Source: Incurvaria masculella
Lineage: Eukaryota > Arthropoda > Insecta > Lepidoptera > Incurvariidae
DNA: 64,000 nt
Direction of reading: 5' to 3'
NCBI GenBank assembly: GCA_946894095.1
Contig: OX335649.1
Span: forward strand, 17,440,001 to 17,504,000
Positions 10,478-22,762 of the stretch are shown here, piece by piece. The position numbers and the translations under genes were made by a program. Positions within the stretch are counted from its first letter, which is position 1; each line of letters starts with the position of its first letter. The notes under the pieces are model-generated. The model was not told the DNA's origin. It saw nothing but the letters and a program-made list of their open reading frames with translations, and ran no database searches.

Positions 10478-13420
10478 TACACACGTCCACATGAAATACT
10501 ACGTTTATGAGAAAAAACATTGCATTTCGGATTAAATGTTTTTCTAAGTGCTGATTTAAGGCTAAAGTTCCTGGAGTATAATGCAAAAACATATGCTAGT
10601 TCGTCGCGCGCGATGTGAACGGGATGGTCCCTCGATGCAACCGAGTCGGACCGTAGATTCATCGGACGGAGGCTCCATACGTTAGTGCGTCCGTAGAACT
10701 GCCCCCGACCGCACGCTCTGGTCAGCTCGCGATTCGGTAAAAGTCGTCGCGTAGTGCTTTTTACGTATTGGGATTTACTGCCGCGGGAAGGTGAGAGTTT
10801 TTAAATAAACTCTTAAATTATTTAGTAATAATGAATGTTTTTCTCTTTAATAAGTTTTATATTTGATCTCTACACCTTCTCATAGTTAAAATGATTGCAA
10901 TGCTTTGTGTCAATTTTAATAAGATAAGCAGGAAAGAAAAGTACAGTGAAGATTTTCTGTAAACTCCCTTTACGTTTTATATACGGCCATATAAGTCATA
11001 ATCAACGTTAAGGACTTCTATGTTATAATCTTTATCATAATCATTATTACATATTAATGCTTAAGTAGGGTTAGGTTATGTAAACCGATAACATAGTACC
11101 TATATAGTTTTAAGTTTTTAGCTCTCTATGCAGCTAAGTAATACTTAAATTTCATCTTATTGGGGTTAGTACCTCACTCTGTAACTCACAATCGCATATG
11201 CATATATCAATATATATTTTTTTTTTGCTGGCATTTACTAAATAAATGTATTTGGCTTTGATAGAAACAACAACCTTGTAGTGACGTTAGTTTTTTTAAT
11301 TAAAAATGTGAAATTATCAATGTATAAGAGAATATAAAATTTAATCTCAACCGAGCTTCCTTCGTCAAGGTTGCTCAACTATTATTAAAGTCAATGAAAA
11401 CAGACATAAATGCCACATTAGTGTGACCATAACCTAGGTTTTTTTGGTTCATGAATTACTTTGTTGTTTTAATAATTACTCTAGTGATATGATTTTCAAA
11501 ATTTCAAGTGTAAATATAAAATATAATATGACTCTATACAGTTTCAAACTTTTTTACTCGTACAAAAATTTACTCGTACAAATTATTACCACCATTGTCA
11601 ACACCACCAAAATGTAATACATAAAATCTTAATTCCTACCGACTAGTAATTCAAGAAATTAAAAAAATTATATTTTGCATATAGCTCGTCCCTTGACTAG
11701 TAACTGAATGTGCTGATAACTGAAGTAACGTTTTTATGCAGAATGATTTGAATTACATATATGAATAGAATATTCAAACATGTTATGAAATTGCGGAATA
11801 CGGAATGGCTGTTTTGAGAACACTTTCTACAAAAACTGGGACCAAAGTTATGGAACGAGGACAAATACTGCCGTTATGGCTAGTGACACTTTCAAATAAA
11901 GTATTGAATTATAACATAACATATTGCTAACGATTTGATAATGCGAAAAAGAAATTAGCATCACGAATTAAAGTGCTCAAAATAAGTTTGAAAATATCTA
12001 ATTTTAAGTATTTTTTAGTATTTTTGTCTGACATTTATTTATTATTTAGGACATATTATTTGTGGACGAACGATGAGCGATTTGACATATGAAACAATAC
12101 ACTGGCGTCAGCCTAGCAAGTAAGGTTTGCCAAAAGTAATGACAGGTATTAAGTAGCGTCTCTTGTAACAATGTCAGGGCCAACAACCTTCGCAGTTCAT
12201 TCATATCCACCGGAACGTGGTTTCTCACGAGACGAAACATTTCGTCTCTCAGTGGCGCTGCAATGAGGCTACTTTCTCCATCGTTCAGCCGAGATTCGGA
12301 AGTCGGAGTCCGATCGTCCGGCCTCCGCGTGCGGACCGACTAGCGAAGGTGTTTTTAAGTATTCTACTTTGGGAGTTTTAGCTTGCACAAAAATGCTTTC
12401 GCTTGTCTGTCCGGCGTCCGCCCGCCGAGCTGTTCTTCACTACAGGTCATATTTCTCAATCGATTTTTGTGAAATTTTGTGAGCCCGTTCGATAATTATA
12501 TTTTTTTTTGTCGAACCTTTCTTCTTAAAAATGTTTAAAATTGTCACCAGAAATTTGCTTCACATGGAATTCGAACCACGAATGCCGAATCCCTCAGTCG
12601 CCTTTTTGACATGTACGGGAGGCAAGCTGTTGGTCCACTTGTGTTCTTTCACATTAACGAATCCCTACAGCAAACAGAAGTCTAACAACAAAATCCAGAA
12701 ATAGGCATGATAAAAACGTCGCAATATCTTGAGATGCATAGTTTACGCAAAATGTGACCTCGGCGTCACTCGTCTCGTCGCATTTGGGGATCACTTGAGT
12801 TTGCGTCACTGCTGTTAGGATGGTGCAAGTTCAGAGAGTGTTTGCTTTCTTACACACTGTTCACGGCTACTCGTTGAATGTCATCGACATCACAGATCGA
12901 TGGAGCAATATTTGCACTTATGGCTCCATATGACGCTAACCTTCAACATTTTGGATCATCATCATTTTTATTTTATTTTATCTCAGCGTCGGTTAAGCAT
13001 AAACTCCGGTAAAAAATCGGGATATCAAAGTTAAGACTATTATTTAGTGTATGACCGTAAAACGGTTTGAATTAGTTGCTTATATCCTTAAAAAATATAT
13101 GTATACAAGTTTTTAATAGGTTTTCAAGCCGGCGCTTGGAAACTGTAAATGATTTAGACAATTTTTTTTTTGTGGTACAAGATCACCGTGAAATATATAG
13201 TAATTCAGTTTAGAAAGTAAACTTTACATGCCGAAAACCTAAATTTCAACAATGAACCCTAACGCAAACTCAATGCTTTCCGGAGATCGCCATTATCGTT
13301 TGTTTGCTGAACGCTGGAGTCAGTTGGAGCCTTAAGCGGTTTGGTCGACCGTTGTACGTAAGTCAGGTGTTAGAAGATAACAATAAATTTGTAATAACTT
13401 CAAAATTAACCGTTTATATA
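10478..13420. other. No gene supported; GC-rich patches at 10580-10795 and 12240-12355
   Basis: Both patches are CpG-rich islands in AT-rich DNA and each is followed by a possible splice donor (GAAG/GTGAGA at about 10790; GAAG/GTGTTT at about 12347). That is what an untranslated first exon would look like, but no partner exon can be named. The remainder is AT-rich with no frame resembling a known protein. Confidence 0.35.
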
Positions 13421-13813
13421 AAGGGTTACTTTTTCAAGTAGCCAAATGCGAAACTATAAGAAACAGCGAAAAACACACAAAACACTGCAGACAATAAAGA
13501 GTGAATGCAAGTGAAATAATACTTGAAAATATGAATGAGTTTACTAATTATCAACACTTTTCCTTGGTTTGCCACTTAACATATGCTTACAGATATTTTC
13601 CTTACTAGCGACACTATTGGCTGGTGCAATAATATAGGCTGTTTTATTTTTTTCAATATCTACGAGTTCCAGGCTACAACCTTTTTTTATAAATATAATA
13701 ATTAGTGTTTTAGATTTTGTCAAAATCGGCCACATGGCTCCTTTGAGTGTCTCTCGCTGTTTCTTACAGTTTCGGATTTGGCCATCGAAGGACACTTGAC
13801 AAATTCACCCTGC
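13421..13813. mobile_element. MITE with about 60-bp inverted ends
   Basis: The left end (AGGGTTACTTTTTCAAGTAG...AAACTATAAGAAACAGCG) and the right end (reverse complement of TGCAGGGTGAATTTGTCAAG...AAACTGTAAGAAACAGCG) are inverted relatives. A third, isolated copy of this terminus starts at about 14816. The minus-strand 83-codon frame inside is not recognisable. Confidence 0.6.
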
Positions 13814-15410
13814 ATAGTTTGGATTTCGTAATACACGAAACGTAGGGGTTTTATAAAGATATTTTGATCGACTATTTTTCAAAATTGTTAGCATATGCCC
13901 CGCTTGAGTTAAAAAAGTTTTATATCAGTAAATGTTCGTGTTTGCTTTTTTAACATTGTGTTTGGATATTGTTGTACTCGTATATCTCAATAGGTCACAG
14001 CTTACCTTGACGCTAATTAAACACACATACAATCGTTATTGCCTTGCACACCGCTTTTTCTTGAGCATTTGGTTAAAACAAATATTGAGCATTAAGGGAG
14101 CCCTAACCACTAGTGATTTGTTTGACTTGCGACACCAAGGTCGAAAGCTCGTTGACTCCGTTTTTCTTGCAACACAATTATTATTTGTTAATTGTGTGCG
14201 CTTTCTTCGCGTCGGATTCTTTATAAGCCCACGTTATTTCAAAACTATTCACAATAACTGGAAATTCAATCGATCCAGAATCCCAGGAAACTTTGAGCCA
14301 CGTGAATACTGTTGTATAGGGATTGTGATAAACACATCCATTAGAAATAAATATTTTCGAACTTTACTTCAATAATATAAGCCTCTTTGAATATTAGAGG
14401 TCTTGTAGGAATGAGTCCATTTAAACATCTTTAATAGTTCAATTTGATGTAAACGAAGACTATACAGGAGACATGAAATGTTTTTAGCGAACCAAAACGG
14501 AAAAAAAGTAAATAGGGATACTCATTTAACAAGATAAGTTTTACACGAGGAGCTGTCATTCTCTGCGTAGAAAAAGCACAGCTATATATTTATTGGATAT
14601 AGGAGATGCTAGCCGAAACATTTTCACTGGCTATGGACTGGAGATGTACTGAAAGGGAAAGATAATTGCAGCCTATGTGGATAACCTAACACTGCAAGAA
14701 CTTGTGAACTGTATCCAAGAACATTTGCAAGGGTTGATGTTTTTTTGGCGAGTGGGAATTCCATTCACATTGCACTCAAAGAACTGCAATTACGAATGTG
14801 ATAAATCTATGCATGCAGGGTGAATTTTTCAAGTGTGCCTTCATGGCCAAATCCAAAGAAATAACGAAAAACACTCGAAGGAGTCACGAGGTTGATTTTG
14901 ATAAAAATAAAATTGCATTTTTTGGAAAATATATAGTTTCTAGCCTTTGATTTTGAGAAAGACCAAAAATAACACTGCCTGTATTACACCATATTGTTTA
15001 TTGTCGTTCATTGCTAATTCATCATCAGTACACAGCACTCGGATTTGTCATACTTTCTCATTAGGTTCGGCAATCTCAGCGAAGAAGAACTGGCAAGAAA
15101 CGCTTACATTGACTAATCAAATTATGTAAAATATATTTTTTTATTTTATTACTTATGGCCTTTAACCGCTACGAAATAATACAATTTTCAAATTATAACA
15201 CGATGTTGTGGTGCCGAATCTGAGTGTATTGAGCTTAATTCCGAACAATTTGATTAGTGAAGGTACGGGTAACGCAAGCTTGTTTAAAAATATTAATCAG
15301 TTTATGAACAATCTTCACTTTCCTGTAATTTTCCGTATAACATTAATCAATAGAATTTCTTCCATATAAGCGACAAAATAGGCTGGCACAATATAACAAA
15401 GTGCGTTTTT
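13814..15410. other. Unclassified stretch with a 147-codon open frame
   Basis: A plus-strand frame (13932-14375) encodes a hydrophobic N-terminus (residues 1-18) and an otherwise unremarkable protein with no domain I recognise. At 14816-14915 lies a single copy of the TGCAGGGTGAATT MITE terminus. A weak cysteine motif in translation near 14675 (CSLCG) hints at old LINE debris. I would not annotate a gene here. Confidence 0.3.
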
Positions 15411-15677
15411 AGGGTTCCGTACCCAAAGGGTGAAAACGGAACCCTATTACTAAGCCTTCGCTGTTCGTCCGTCCGTCCGCTCGTCCGTCTGTCACAGGGC
15501 TGCATCTCATGAACTGTAATAGGTAGGAAGCTGAAATTTTCACAGATTGTGTATTCATTTTGCCGCTTTAACAACAAATAGGTAAAATTTAAAAATAATA
15601 AACTTTAAAACAAAAAACGTAATCTTGTACGATGGTACGGAAACCTTCGTGTGCGAGTCCGACTCGCACTTGGCCGG
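15411..15677 (+). mobile_element. (GTCY)n-carrying MITE, nearly complete
   Basis: Starts AGGGTTCCGTACCCAAAGGG, carries a short (GTCC)n tract (about 15465-15492), the CTGAAATTTTCACAGA and GCCGCTTTAACAACAAATAG blocks, and ends GACTCGCACTTGGCCGG. Both ends abut T-runs. Confidence 0.8.
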
Positions 15678-15759
15678 TTTTTTTATATCAACGAGCTCGA
15701 TTTCCGGCTGGAAAAAATATGCTTTCAAAAATCGATTGATGCAGAATCATAAAAAAAAC

Positions 15760-15831
15760 CTGATTTTTTGTGTTAAATCTTGTACGATAGTACGGAACCC
15801 TTCATGTGCGAGTGGACTCGCACTTGGCCGG
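15760..15831 (+). mobile_element. 3' terminus of a second (GTCY)n MITE
   Basis: Only the last part is present (GTACGATAGTACGGAACCCT...GACTCGCACTTGGCCGG), about 80 bp after the complete copy. It looks like a fragment or a partial tandem copy. Confidence 0.6.
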
Positions 15832-16478
15832 TTATTGTTGTCAATCGTCGATAGAAAAACTTGTTTTTTTATTAAAGAGCCCAGTAGGTCGGCTCGCAAC
15901 GAGACTTGTTTCGTATAACGGCTACGGATGGTTGTTTATAAAACGACAAGTTCTGTACGATAGTGGACACACCTAGAATTCCGATGGACACGTGCGAAGG
16001 CTTCGCTCGCGTCAAGTTCGGAATCTAGTAGAACTGTTTTGAAGTTAGGTGTCATATCATGCACGCCACGCACACGCCATATTAGATTAGTGAATGCACA
16101 ATGATAGGAAAATACAATTAAAACGCGATCAAAGCTTTGACCATTAGTATCAAAACTTTAGTAAAGTGTTGGCATTCTCTGACGTGCACTGTGAAAGACA
16201 GAACAGTGGAAGACAGAAATCCGAAAAAATCTCTCTCTTGACAACCCCAAATTGAAGCAATCAAACAACAAGGCAACTTGCGTTATTTGCATGTGTTTTT
16301 AGGTGTTAATGACAGTACTTATGTAGTACTTAATAACATACATACGTATTACATACAGTTTTGGATGCGCTGTTATCAAGAAACCTCATATTTGGAAAAA
16401 AAAAAATTATTTTCCAAGATTACAAACGCGGCGCCGAAAAATATAGGAAATTCATCAGTAAATTATATAAATTTCGAA
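15832..16478. other. Nothing recognised
   Basis: No supported gene; no repeat of the window's main families. Confidence 0.35.
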
Positions 16479-16578
16479 TTTCTTACCGTTCATAAGATAC
16501 AACCCCCTGACAGAAGGACGGACAGACGAGCCTTAGTAATAGGGTTGCGTTGGCATCCGTTTGGGTACGGAACTCGGT
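16479..16578 (-). mobile_element. (GTCY)n MITE, decayed
   Basis: Decayed copy holding the CATAAGATACA block, a residual GGACGGACAG tract and the terminal hairpin region ending GGGTACGGAAC. Confidence 0.6.
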
Positions 16579-16787
16579 CTTACACATTTTTGTACGTTGT
16601 CACGCACATTATAGAATGTCAGTCGACCGGTATTTCGTATTAGCGAAGTATTCTTGGGATTCAACCAATTGCAACGCGTAGTAAGTTTGAGTGAAGATAC
16701 GCTACTCAAAATCGTTGCGACGTGCTCGCGCTGGCGGGTTGTTCTACTTGGCCTAATGAAATATCGTCAAAGCGGCCATGAAAATTG

Positions 16788-16893
16788 ACGTGTTGTCCAT
16801 CCAGTTTGTCGTAGCGTGCAATAAAGGGCATGCCCCGGACCTTAGATCATGGCATCTCGTTCCCATGTGGTTTGTGAGGCTAATATCATGAAA
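16788..16893 (+). mobile_element. SINE tail fragment
   Basis: The stretch matches the shared SINE body: a TCCATCCAGTTTG block, CATGGCATC, CCCATGTGG, then GGCTAATATCATGA. The head is absent. Confidence 0.5.
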
Positions 16894-17310
16894 GTAAGTG
16901 TGATATAAGTGATATACGACCAGTCCTCAAAAAATCACTTCAAGGCTCCATGTATCACGGCGGCGACAGCATAATCGCAGTAAATTTAGTGTCAACGATT
17001 ATCTAACCCAACCTAACCTTCCTAACCGCAAAACGTCTCGCCGCAACATCACGCGTATCAACCGCAACGAATAAGCACGACGATGGACCGTGTCCTCGCT
17101 GGTTCGATAGTCCTTGGTAAGAGAATGTTTCGTATCACATGTGCTAACGTGACGAGGGAATGCTAGTCCCGCTGATGTCGAAAATATTGGTTTTTAGTTT
17201 CTGTAATATAAATTTGATAGCCAGTTTCGCTAAACGCCACAGTTTTTGTCTGAAATCACGAACATGGCGCCAAGTAACACAGGAATATCTTTAATAGCCT
17301 CGTAGTAGTG
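16894..17310. other. Possible first-exon-like segment, unproven
   Basis: A GC-richer stretch contains ATG at 17083 in reasonable context, eleven codons giving MDRVLAGSIVL, and then a strong donor (GGTAAGA at about 17114). It could be the start of a secreted protein's first exon, but nothing downstream can be joined to it. Confidence 0.15.
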
Positions 17311-17690
17311 GTCAGCCTCGGTAGCCCAGTGGTGCGACGCCTTGCCTTCGATATGCTAGGTAAGCACCTCTGAGAGCGGTTGGGTTCTGGATGGGTGAAT
17401 ATTTTCAACCGTGAGGCTGGCCGTGGTGCGGATTCAACGTCAAAATGTAGGTCCCCTTCTTTACTTACTAATAGGTGGTTGGGTGGATCTCGCCCGGGTT
17501 GGTACCATCTCATTGCATGTACGATGTTCGAAGGTGCAATGCAATTTGTCCGTGTTTTCCATCCAGTTCAATATAGCCGAGCAATATAAAGAAGGTCCTG
17601 GCATGGCACCGAGTACCCATGTGGTGTGTTAGGCGTATGTCTGACGTTCAGTTTGGTATTAGCCATCCATGTCCATTTAAATAAAAAAAG
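17311..17690 (+). mobile_element. 5S-head SINE, full length
   Basis: Begins GTCAGCCTCGGTAGCCCAGT, has the 5S-like block GGTTCTGGATGGGTGA, the shared body (GTAGGTCCCCTTC, GCCCGGGTTGGTACCATC, TTTTCCATCCAGTTCAATA, AAGGTCCTGGCATGGCACC) and the tail TAGCCATCCATGTCC followed by an A-rich end. About 380 bp and the most complete plus-strand copy in the window. Confidence 0.75.
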
Positions 17691-19710
17691 TAAATATTTT
17701 AAATTTAGAATTTCTAATAGGTATACATAAAAAAACCGAAATTTTATATTATAATAATATTTTTGTAAATACGTACGCACAAAATGTATGAGGAGGACGA
17801 ACTTTTTTTAGGCGTCCAACAAAATGTTATGTTAATCCTTTTTTATTCCTAATATGTCTAGGAATACCTTGTTAAGGCGGAACTCGAAGATATGAAAATT
17901 TTGTTTGTCAATGTTTGTCCATTGGCCAAGGCACAATTTTGCACGGCGTCATCTTACAGGCACTAACGTTTCTGTACCCCTAAAAGTTGTCAGATTTTAA
18001 TGAAATCCGATTTTATTTCTTGTTAAAACTTTATTCTAGGTCGATTGGTTTTTATTTCTTAGTAAAACAAATCTGAAGTGAAGGAAAACAAAGACAACTT
18101 TTTCCAAGGTTTTTAGCCACTATTTTCCAATCTGAAAGGTACATAAAAATACAGATATAGATTTTGATGATATATTTTAGAATCCAAAATTTATAAGCTT
18201 TGTGAAACATTAAGATCATATAAACAGTTACCGCTCGTAGTATGGGGCCCTCTTAACGTTTTAACCACCCTGTAAGTACACTCAAATTCAAAATGTCTTT
18301 AGCATATTTTCGTTTAGAAAATTATGTACGCTCGTGAATTACAAAATCTTCTGTATCAACGAAAGTTTGCCCCATCTTGGATATTTCATCAAAACTTCAA
18401 TGTCGCCAGCCAAACAACAAGCCCTATTGCAGACACATTCAGCAAACACGCGCACATTTTGTGCAAACCATACCGCAAATTGATCGGGGCTTCGGTGTCA
18501 AATGCACACAGACCTTAGCACTGATGTTGAAATAAGCACGCATCGTTTGCCGTGAAGAAACTGCAGTGGCACCCACCTAACCGTCGCGCGCCGCCGGGGG
18601 CAATTATGATGTAGCTTCGGCAGTCGGTGGCTCTCAGTTGAACGCGACCACACGCTGCTCAGCTTGGTCGCACTTCGGTCGCAACAGTTTTACTCGCACT
18701 TTGCACTTTATTGCTGAGAAATATATTTTTCAATAAATAACGTGTACGCGATTTTATATATATAGTTTGTGTTTGACATTTAATATAATATGCAATTCAT
18801 TTAATTCTAAATAAAAAATATCTCTCAAAAAAGAAGTGTCAATCTAGTTTAAATTATTTTAAAAAAAATACCTTCATATTAATAAAAAAATGTTAAGGTG
18901 ATATATTAAGATATAGTGTGTAAATGTCTACTCTATTTGGTTTTGTGTGGTGTTAATGGTTAAAATACAAAATTTGATTGTGAACATAGCCTTTGGTAAG
19001 TGCGTTTATTTACGTTGTCACTTTCAAATGGTGAGTATTTCGCGCAACCCAGTGTAATCGCGCACTTTACAACCGCATTATTGCAGTGGTATCGTGCACT
19101 TATCGGCTACAAAATATAGGTGAAGCTTTGACGTGAAAGTGAAAATTATCAATAGGAAATGTTTGAACTCATTTGAGAGACGTGGAACGGGTTGGCCCCC
19201 AATCGGCCGAATGTTTTCAGCACTTATAGAACGTGTATATTTTAGGGACGCTCTAACCTTAGACGGGTACTTAATTGTTTTAGAAAATTTTAGTGGAATC
19301 CCCCCCTACTATTATTACATTATTATAAATAAATCGTGCCTGAAACATACGGCCAGCGACATGCAATCATAAACTGCTGGCTCTAATCTATCAGCTATTT
19401 CATCAAATTCGATAGAGATATCTTCGAGGGATAGAAGATGGAGGAATCGAAATCGCTAAATAAGAGAGTGGGGAATTCGATTCGATGTTTTAGTACTTTA
19501 GATTTAAAATAAATAATTAGCTACACTGAGAAATAAAAAGGGTAAATATAACCAAAACCGTGTCATCAGAATCCGAAAAAAATCGGATTAAATCGGGAAC
19601 AGTTAAGGAGTCTACCAAAACGTTTCTAGTTAAAATGATCTAGCAAATTCAACTATATCGGGTAGACCGTGCCAAATTCTACGTGATTCAATTTACTAAA
19701 TAATGTTTTG
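17691..19710. other. No gene supported; GC-rich patch at 18580-18700
   Basis: The patch contains TCAGTT at about 18639, which fits the arthropod initiator, and GC-rich flanks, so it may be a promoter. No exon can be attached to it. The remainder is AT-rich with short meaningless frames. Confidence 0.3.
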
Positions 19711-20487
19711 AGCGGCTCGTAGCCTAGTGGCGCGGCGACTGGCCTAGCGTACCAGAGACCTGGGTTCAATTCCGACATGCACTACTGTCTTTCTCTTTCT
19801 GAGTTTAATAAGTGCATTTAGTCACGAATGCGAGCTGCTCCATGGTTCGGAATCCATGTAAAACTGTAGGTCCCCTTCCCCTACTAGGTGGTAGGGTTTA
19901 AGGCCGCCCGGGTTTTTTTTATGTGACTGGACATGGATGGCTAATACCACACCTTCTGTCATGGTATTAGCCCAACACACCACATGGGAACTAGGTGCCA
20001 TGCCAGGACCTTCCTTATATTGCACGGCTACATTGAACTGGATGGAAAACACGGACAATTTTCATTGGCCCTTCGACCGTCGTTCATCCAATGCGATGGT
20101 ACCAACCCGGGCGGGATTAACCCTACCACCTAGTAAGTAAGGAAGGGAACCTACAGTTTAACGTGGAATACGAAACACGGCCAGCCTCTCTCAACGGTCG
20201 AATGGTCACCCATCCAAGACCAGACCGGACCCAGCGTTGCTTAACTTCGGAGAGCGATCGCCGAAGTGTCGCGCCACTGGACTATTGAGGCTGACAACGG
20301 TACCATCGCATTGGATGAAAAGTTGGTCGAAGCGGCAATGAAAAATTGTCCGTGTTTTCCTGGGAAATTTTCCGGGAAGGTCCTGGCATGGCACCTAATT
20401 TCTTCGGGAATGTGGTGTATTGGGCTAATATCATAACGGTAGTTGTGTGGTATTAGCCATCCATGTCAGGTCGCATAAAAAAATCTG
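19711..20487 (+). mobile_element. tRNA-head SINE interrupted by a 5S-head SINE
   Basis: The head (from 19711) is a clear tRNA relic: A box TAGCCTAGTGG and B box GGTTCAATTCC spaced as in a tRNA gene. The body runs to GCCGCCCGGG at 19912, stops, and resumes at 20296 (GGTACCATCGCATTGG) to its A-rich tail at about 20487. The intervening 383 bp is another SINE in reverse orientation. Confidence 0.75.
19913..20295 (-). mobile_element. 5S-head SINE nested in another SINE
   Basis: Read on the minus strand it starts GTCAGCCTCAATAGTCCAGT, contains a stretch very like 5S rRNA (GAAGTTAAGCAACGCTGGG at 20250-20232, then TTGGATGGGTGACC), the common SINE body and an A-run (seen as T8 at 19913). It sits within a tRNA-head SINE of the opposite orientation. 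Confidence 0.8.
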
Positions 20488-21256
20488 AAATAATCTTTCT
20501 TTACGTCTAACTTACTACTAACTCTAGCAAAATCTTCTATACACGCGTTTACTAGATCACGGTTGTTTGAATCTACTAAAACATGCTGATGGATCTGGAT
20601 CTGATGGATAACATTTAACCGAAATGTAGTTGACGTTTTTATCTCAGTGTACTATGATTGGGTCCGAAATTACTTTATAAATCGTTGAATTCATAGCGCG
20701 CAGCGCGCATATTTCTATGGTTGAATTACATAATCTTCGATTCCTCCCCTGTATTGGTAATGTTCGATGGCCATCGGTGTATGTATGTACTACACAATTT
20801 ACTCACGTCGTCTCTAGGCTCAAGCTAACCATCGTGTAGGGCTCGTCAGGTTTTTGTCACATGTCATTTTCCATAATTTCCTAGGCCGTCATGCGTCAGT
20901 GCAGCCAGCTCGGATTGGTGTCACCGCAAGAAGGTGTTGTACTGTGCTGTTAAAGGTGTACGCGTGTTCTGAGTGATGTTTTCCTAATGACCATTTCAGT
21001 TAAAAATTTACATTATAAAAATTACATAAATAAAAATTACATTCACATTTTTAAAAAAGTAGGCGCTCCTCTGATAGGGCTAGAAGCAAAACAAAAGCCT
21101 TAAATCAATGTAAATAGGTATTATGAGTCCTTGCTTCCCGGTCCATTCTACATACATGCATATCACATTCTTTAAACAAAATAAAAAAAAATTAACAAAA
21201 AAAATAACCGACTTCAAAGAAAAAGCACTAAAAAGTAAAAAATAATTTCCATTTTT

Positions 21257-21556
21257 AGGGTTCCGTACCCAAAGGGTGAAAACGGAACCCTATTACTAAG
21301 CCTCCGCTGTCCGTCCGTCCGTCCGTCCGTCCGTCTGTCCGTCTGTCACAGGGCTGTATCTCAGTAACCGTAACAGGTAGACAGCTGAAATTTTCACAGA
21401 GTGTGTATTTATTTTGCCGCTATAACAACAAATAGGTAAGATTAAAAAATAATTAAAATTAAAGGGGGCTCCCATACAAAAAACGAGATTTTTTTGTTTT
21501 ATTTTTTACGATGGTACGGAACCCTTCGTGTGCGAGTCCGACTCGCACTTGGCCGG
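21257..21556 (+). mobile_element. (GTCY)n-carrying MITE, complete, 300 bp
   Basis: Starts AGGGTTCCGTACCC and ends CACTTGGCCGG, with a long GTCC/GTCT tract (about 21308-21347). The host palindrome arm is present uninterrupted at 22010-22035 (CCATTTTTGTAGTTACG), so both ends of the insertion are known. TTTT flanks each side, consistent with a T4 target duplication. Confidence 0.85.
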
Positions 21557-22063
21557 TTTTGTAGTTACGATTTCTGTTATTTTTAACTGACTTCAAAAAA
21601 AGGAGGAGGTTATCAAGTCGTCTGTATGTTTTTTTTTTTTTTTTTTGTTTTTTTTTTTTTTTATGTTTGTTACCTCATAACTTTTGCCTGGGTGAACCGA
21701 TTTTGATGATTATTTTTTTAAATGATAGCTAGTGCTTCCCAAGTGGTCCCATTTTAATTTGGTTAAGTTCTGACAATGATACCCATGAGAAAATCATAAA
21801 AGTCTTAAATTTGTATTAAGATGTGCGCGACAAATGGACGAATAACTCAATATAACGCCAACCGATTTCGTTGATTCTTTTTTTATTGGAAAGGACGTCT
21901 ACAAATTAGTAAGTGTACTTCAGATTCACTAAAAATAAACAAATAAAAAAACAAATTTAACAAAAAAAATAACCGACTTCAAAGGAAAAGCACTAAAAAG
22001 TAAAAAATAATTTCCATTTTTGTAGTTACGATTTCTGTTATTTTTTGAGTCGGTGTCAGCCAA

Positions 22064-22104
22064 GGTTAGGTTAGGTTAGGTTAGGTTAGGTTAGGTTAGG
22101 TTAG
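22064..22104 (+). repeat. Interstitial (TTAGG)n tract
   Basis: About eight uninterrupted units of TTAGG, the insect telomere repeat, in the loop of a palindrome. The complementary form (AACCT)n is at 22289-22312 in the neighbouring half palindrome. Confidence 0.85.
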
Positions 22105-22762
22105 TTTCTCTATATTGGCGCAGCGCGTGTCCGGCTGACGCCGACTCAAAAAATAACAGAAATCGTAACTACAAAAATGGAAATTATTTTTTACTTTTTA
22201 GTGCTTTTCCTTTGAAGTCGGTTATTTTTTTGTTAAATTTGTTTTTTGAGTCGGCGTCAGCCGGGCACGCGCTGCGCCAATCAAGAGAACCTAACCTAAC
22301 CTAACCTAACCTTGGCTGACACCGACTCAAAAAATAACAGAAATCGTAACTACAAAAATGGAAATTATTTTTAACTTTTTAGTGCTTTTTCTTTGAAGTC
22401 GGTTATTTTTTTTATTAATTTTTTTTTATTTGTTTATTTTTAGTGAATCTGAAGTACACTTATTAATTTGTACACGTCCTTTCCAAAAAAAAAGAATCAC
22501 CGAAATCGGTTGGCGTTATATTGAGTTATTCGTCCATTTGTCGCGCACATCTTAATACAAATTTAAGACTTTTATGATTTTCTCATGGATGTCATTGTCA
22601 GAACTTAACCAAATTAAAATGGGACCACTTGGGAAGCACTAGCTATCATCAAAATCGGTTCACACAGGCAAAAGTTATGAGGTAACAAACATAAAAAAAA
22701 AACAAAAAAAAACATACAGACGAATTGATAACCTCCTCCTTTTTTTTGAAGTCGGTTAATTA

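Larger units (their letters stand above)
21190..22762. mobile_element. Composite foldback element with telomere-like loops
   Basis: It has three parts. First, an arm of palindrome B (ACCGACTTCAAAG...AAGCACTAAAAAG) interrupted by a MITE. Second, a block A (21590-21955) beginning with the same ACCGACTTCAAA terminus and GGAGGAGGTTATCAA. Third, a complete palindrome B (about 21960-22240) with (TTAGG)n in its loop, half of another B, and an inverted copy of A running out to 22762. The two A blocks fold on each other. A related A+B unit lies at 31648-32312. No protein is encoded. Confidence 0.7.

Noticed and set aside
13932..14375. 147-residue protein gene
   Set aside because: No recognisable domain, AT-rich composition equal to its surroundings, lying among MITE termini; kept only as an unclassified open frame.
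17083..17114. Signal-peptide first exon MDRVLAGSIVL
   Set aside because: Only eleven codons and a donor; nothing to join it to. Mentioned in the features only as a possibility.
19711..19790. Functional tRNA gene
   Set aside because: A and B boxes are recognisable but the cloverleaf cannot be closed, and the sequence runs into a SINE body; it is a SINE promoter relic.
20215..20295. 5S rRNA gene
   Set aside because: Only an internal part resembles 5S rRNA; flanks belong to a SINE and the same block recurs at 34.5 kb and elsewhere.
22057..22312. True telomere end
   Set aside because: The TTAGG tracts are short, occur in both orientations, and sit in palindrome loops flanked by other repeats on both sides.
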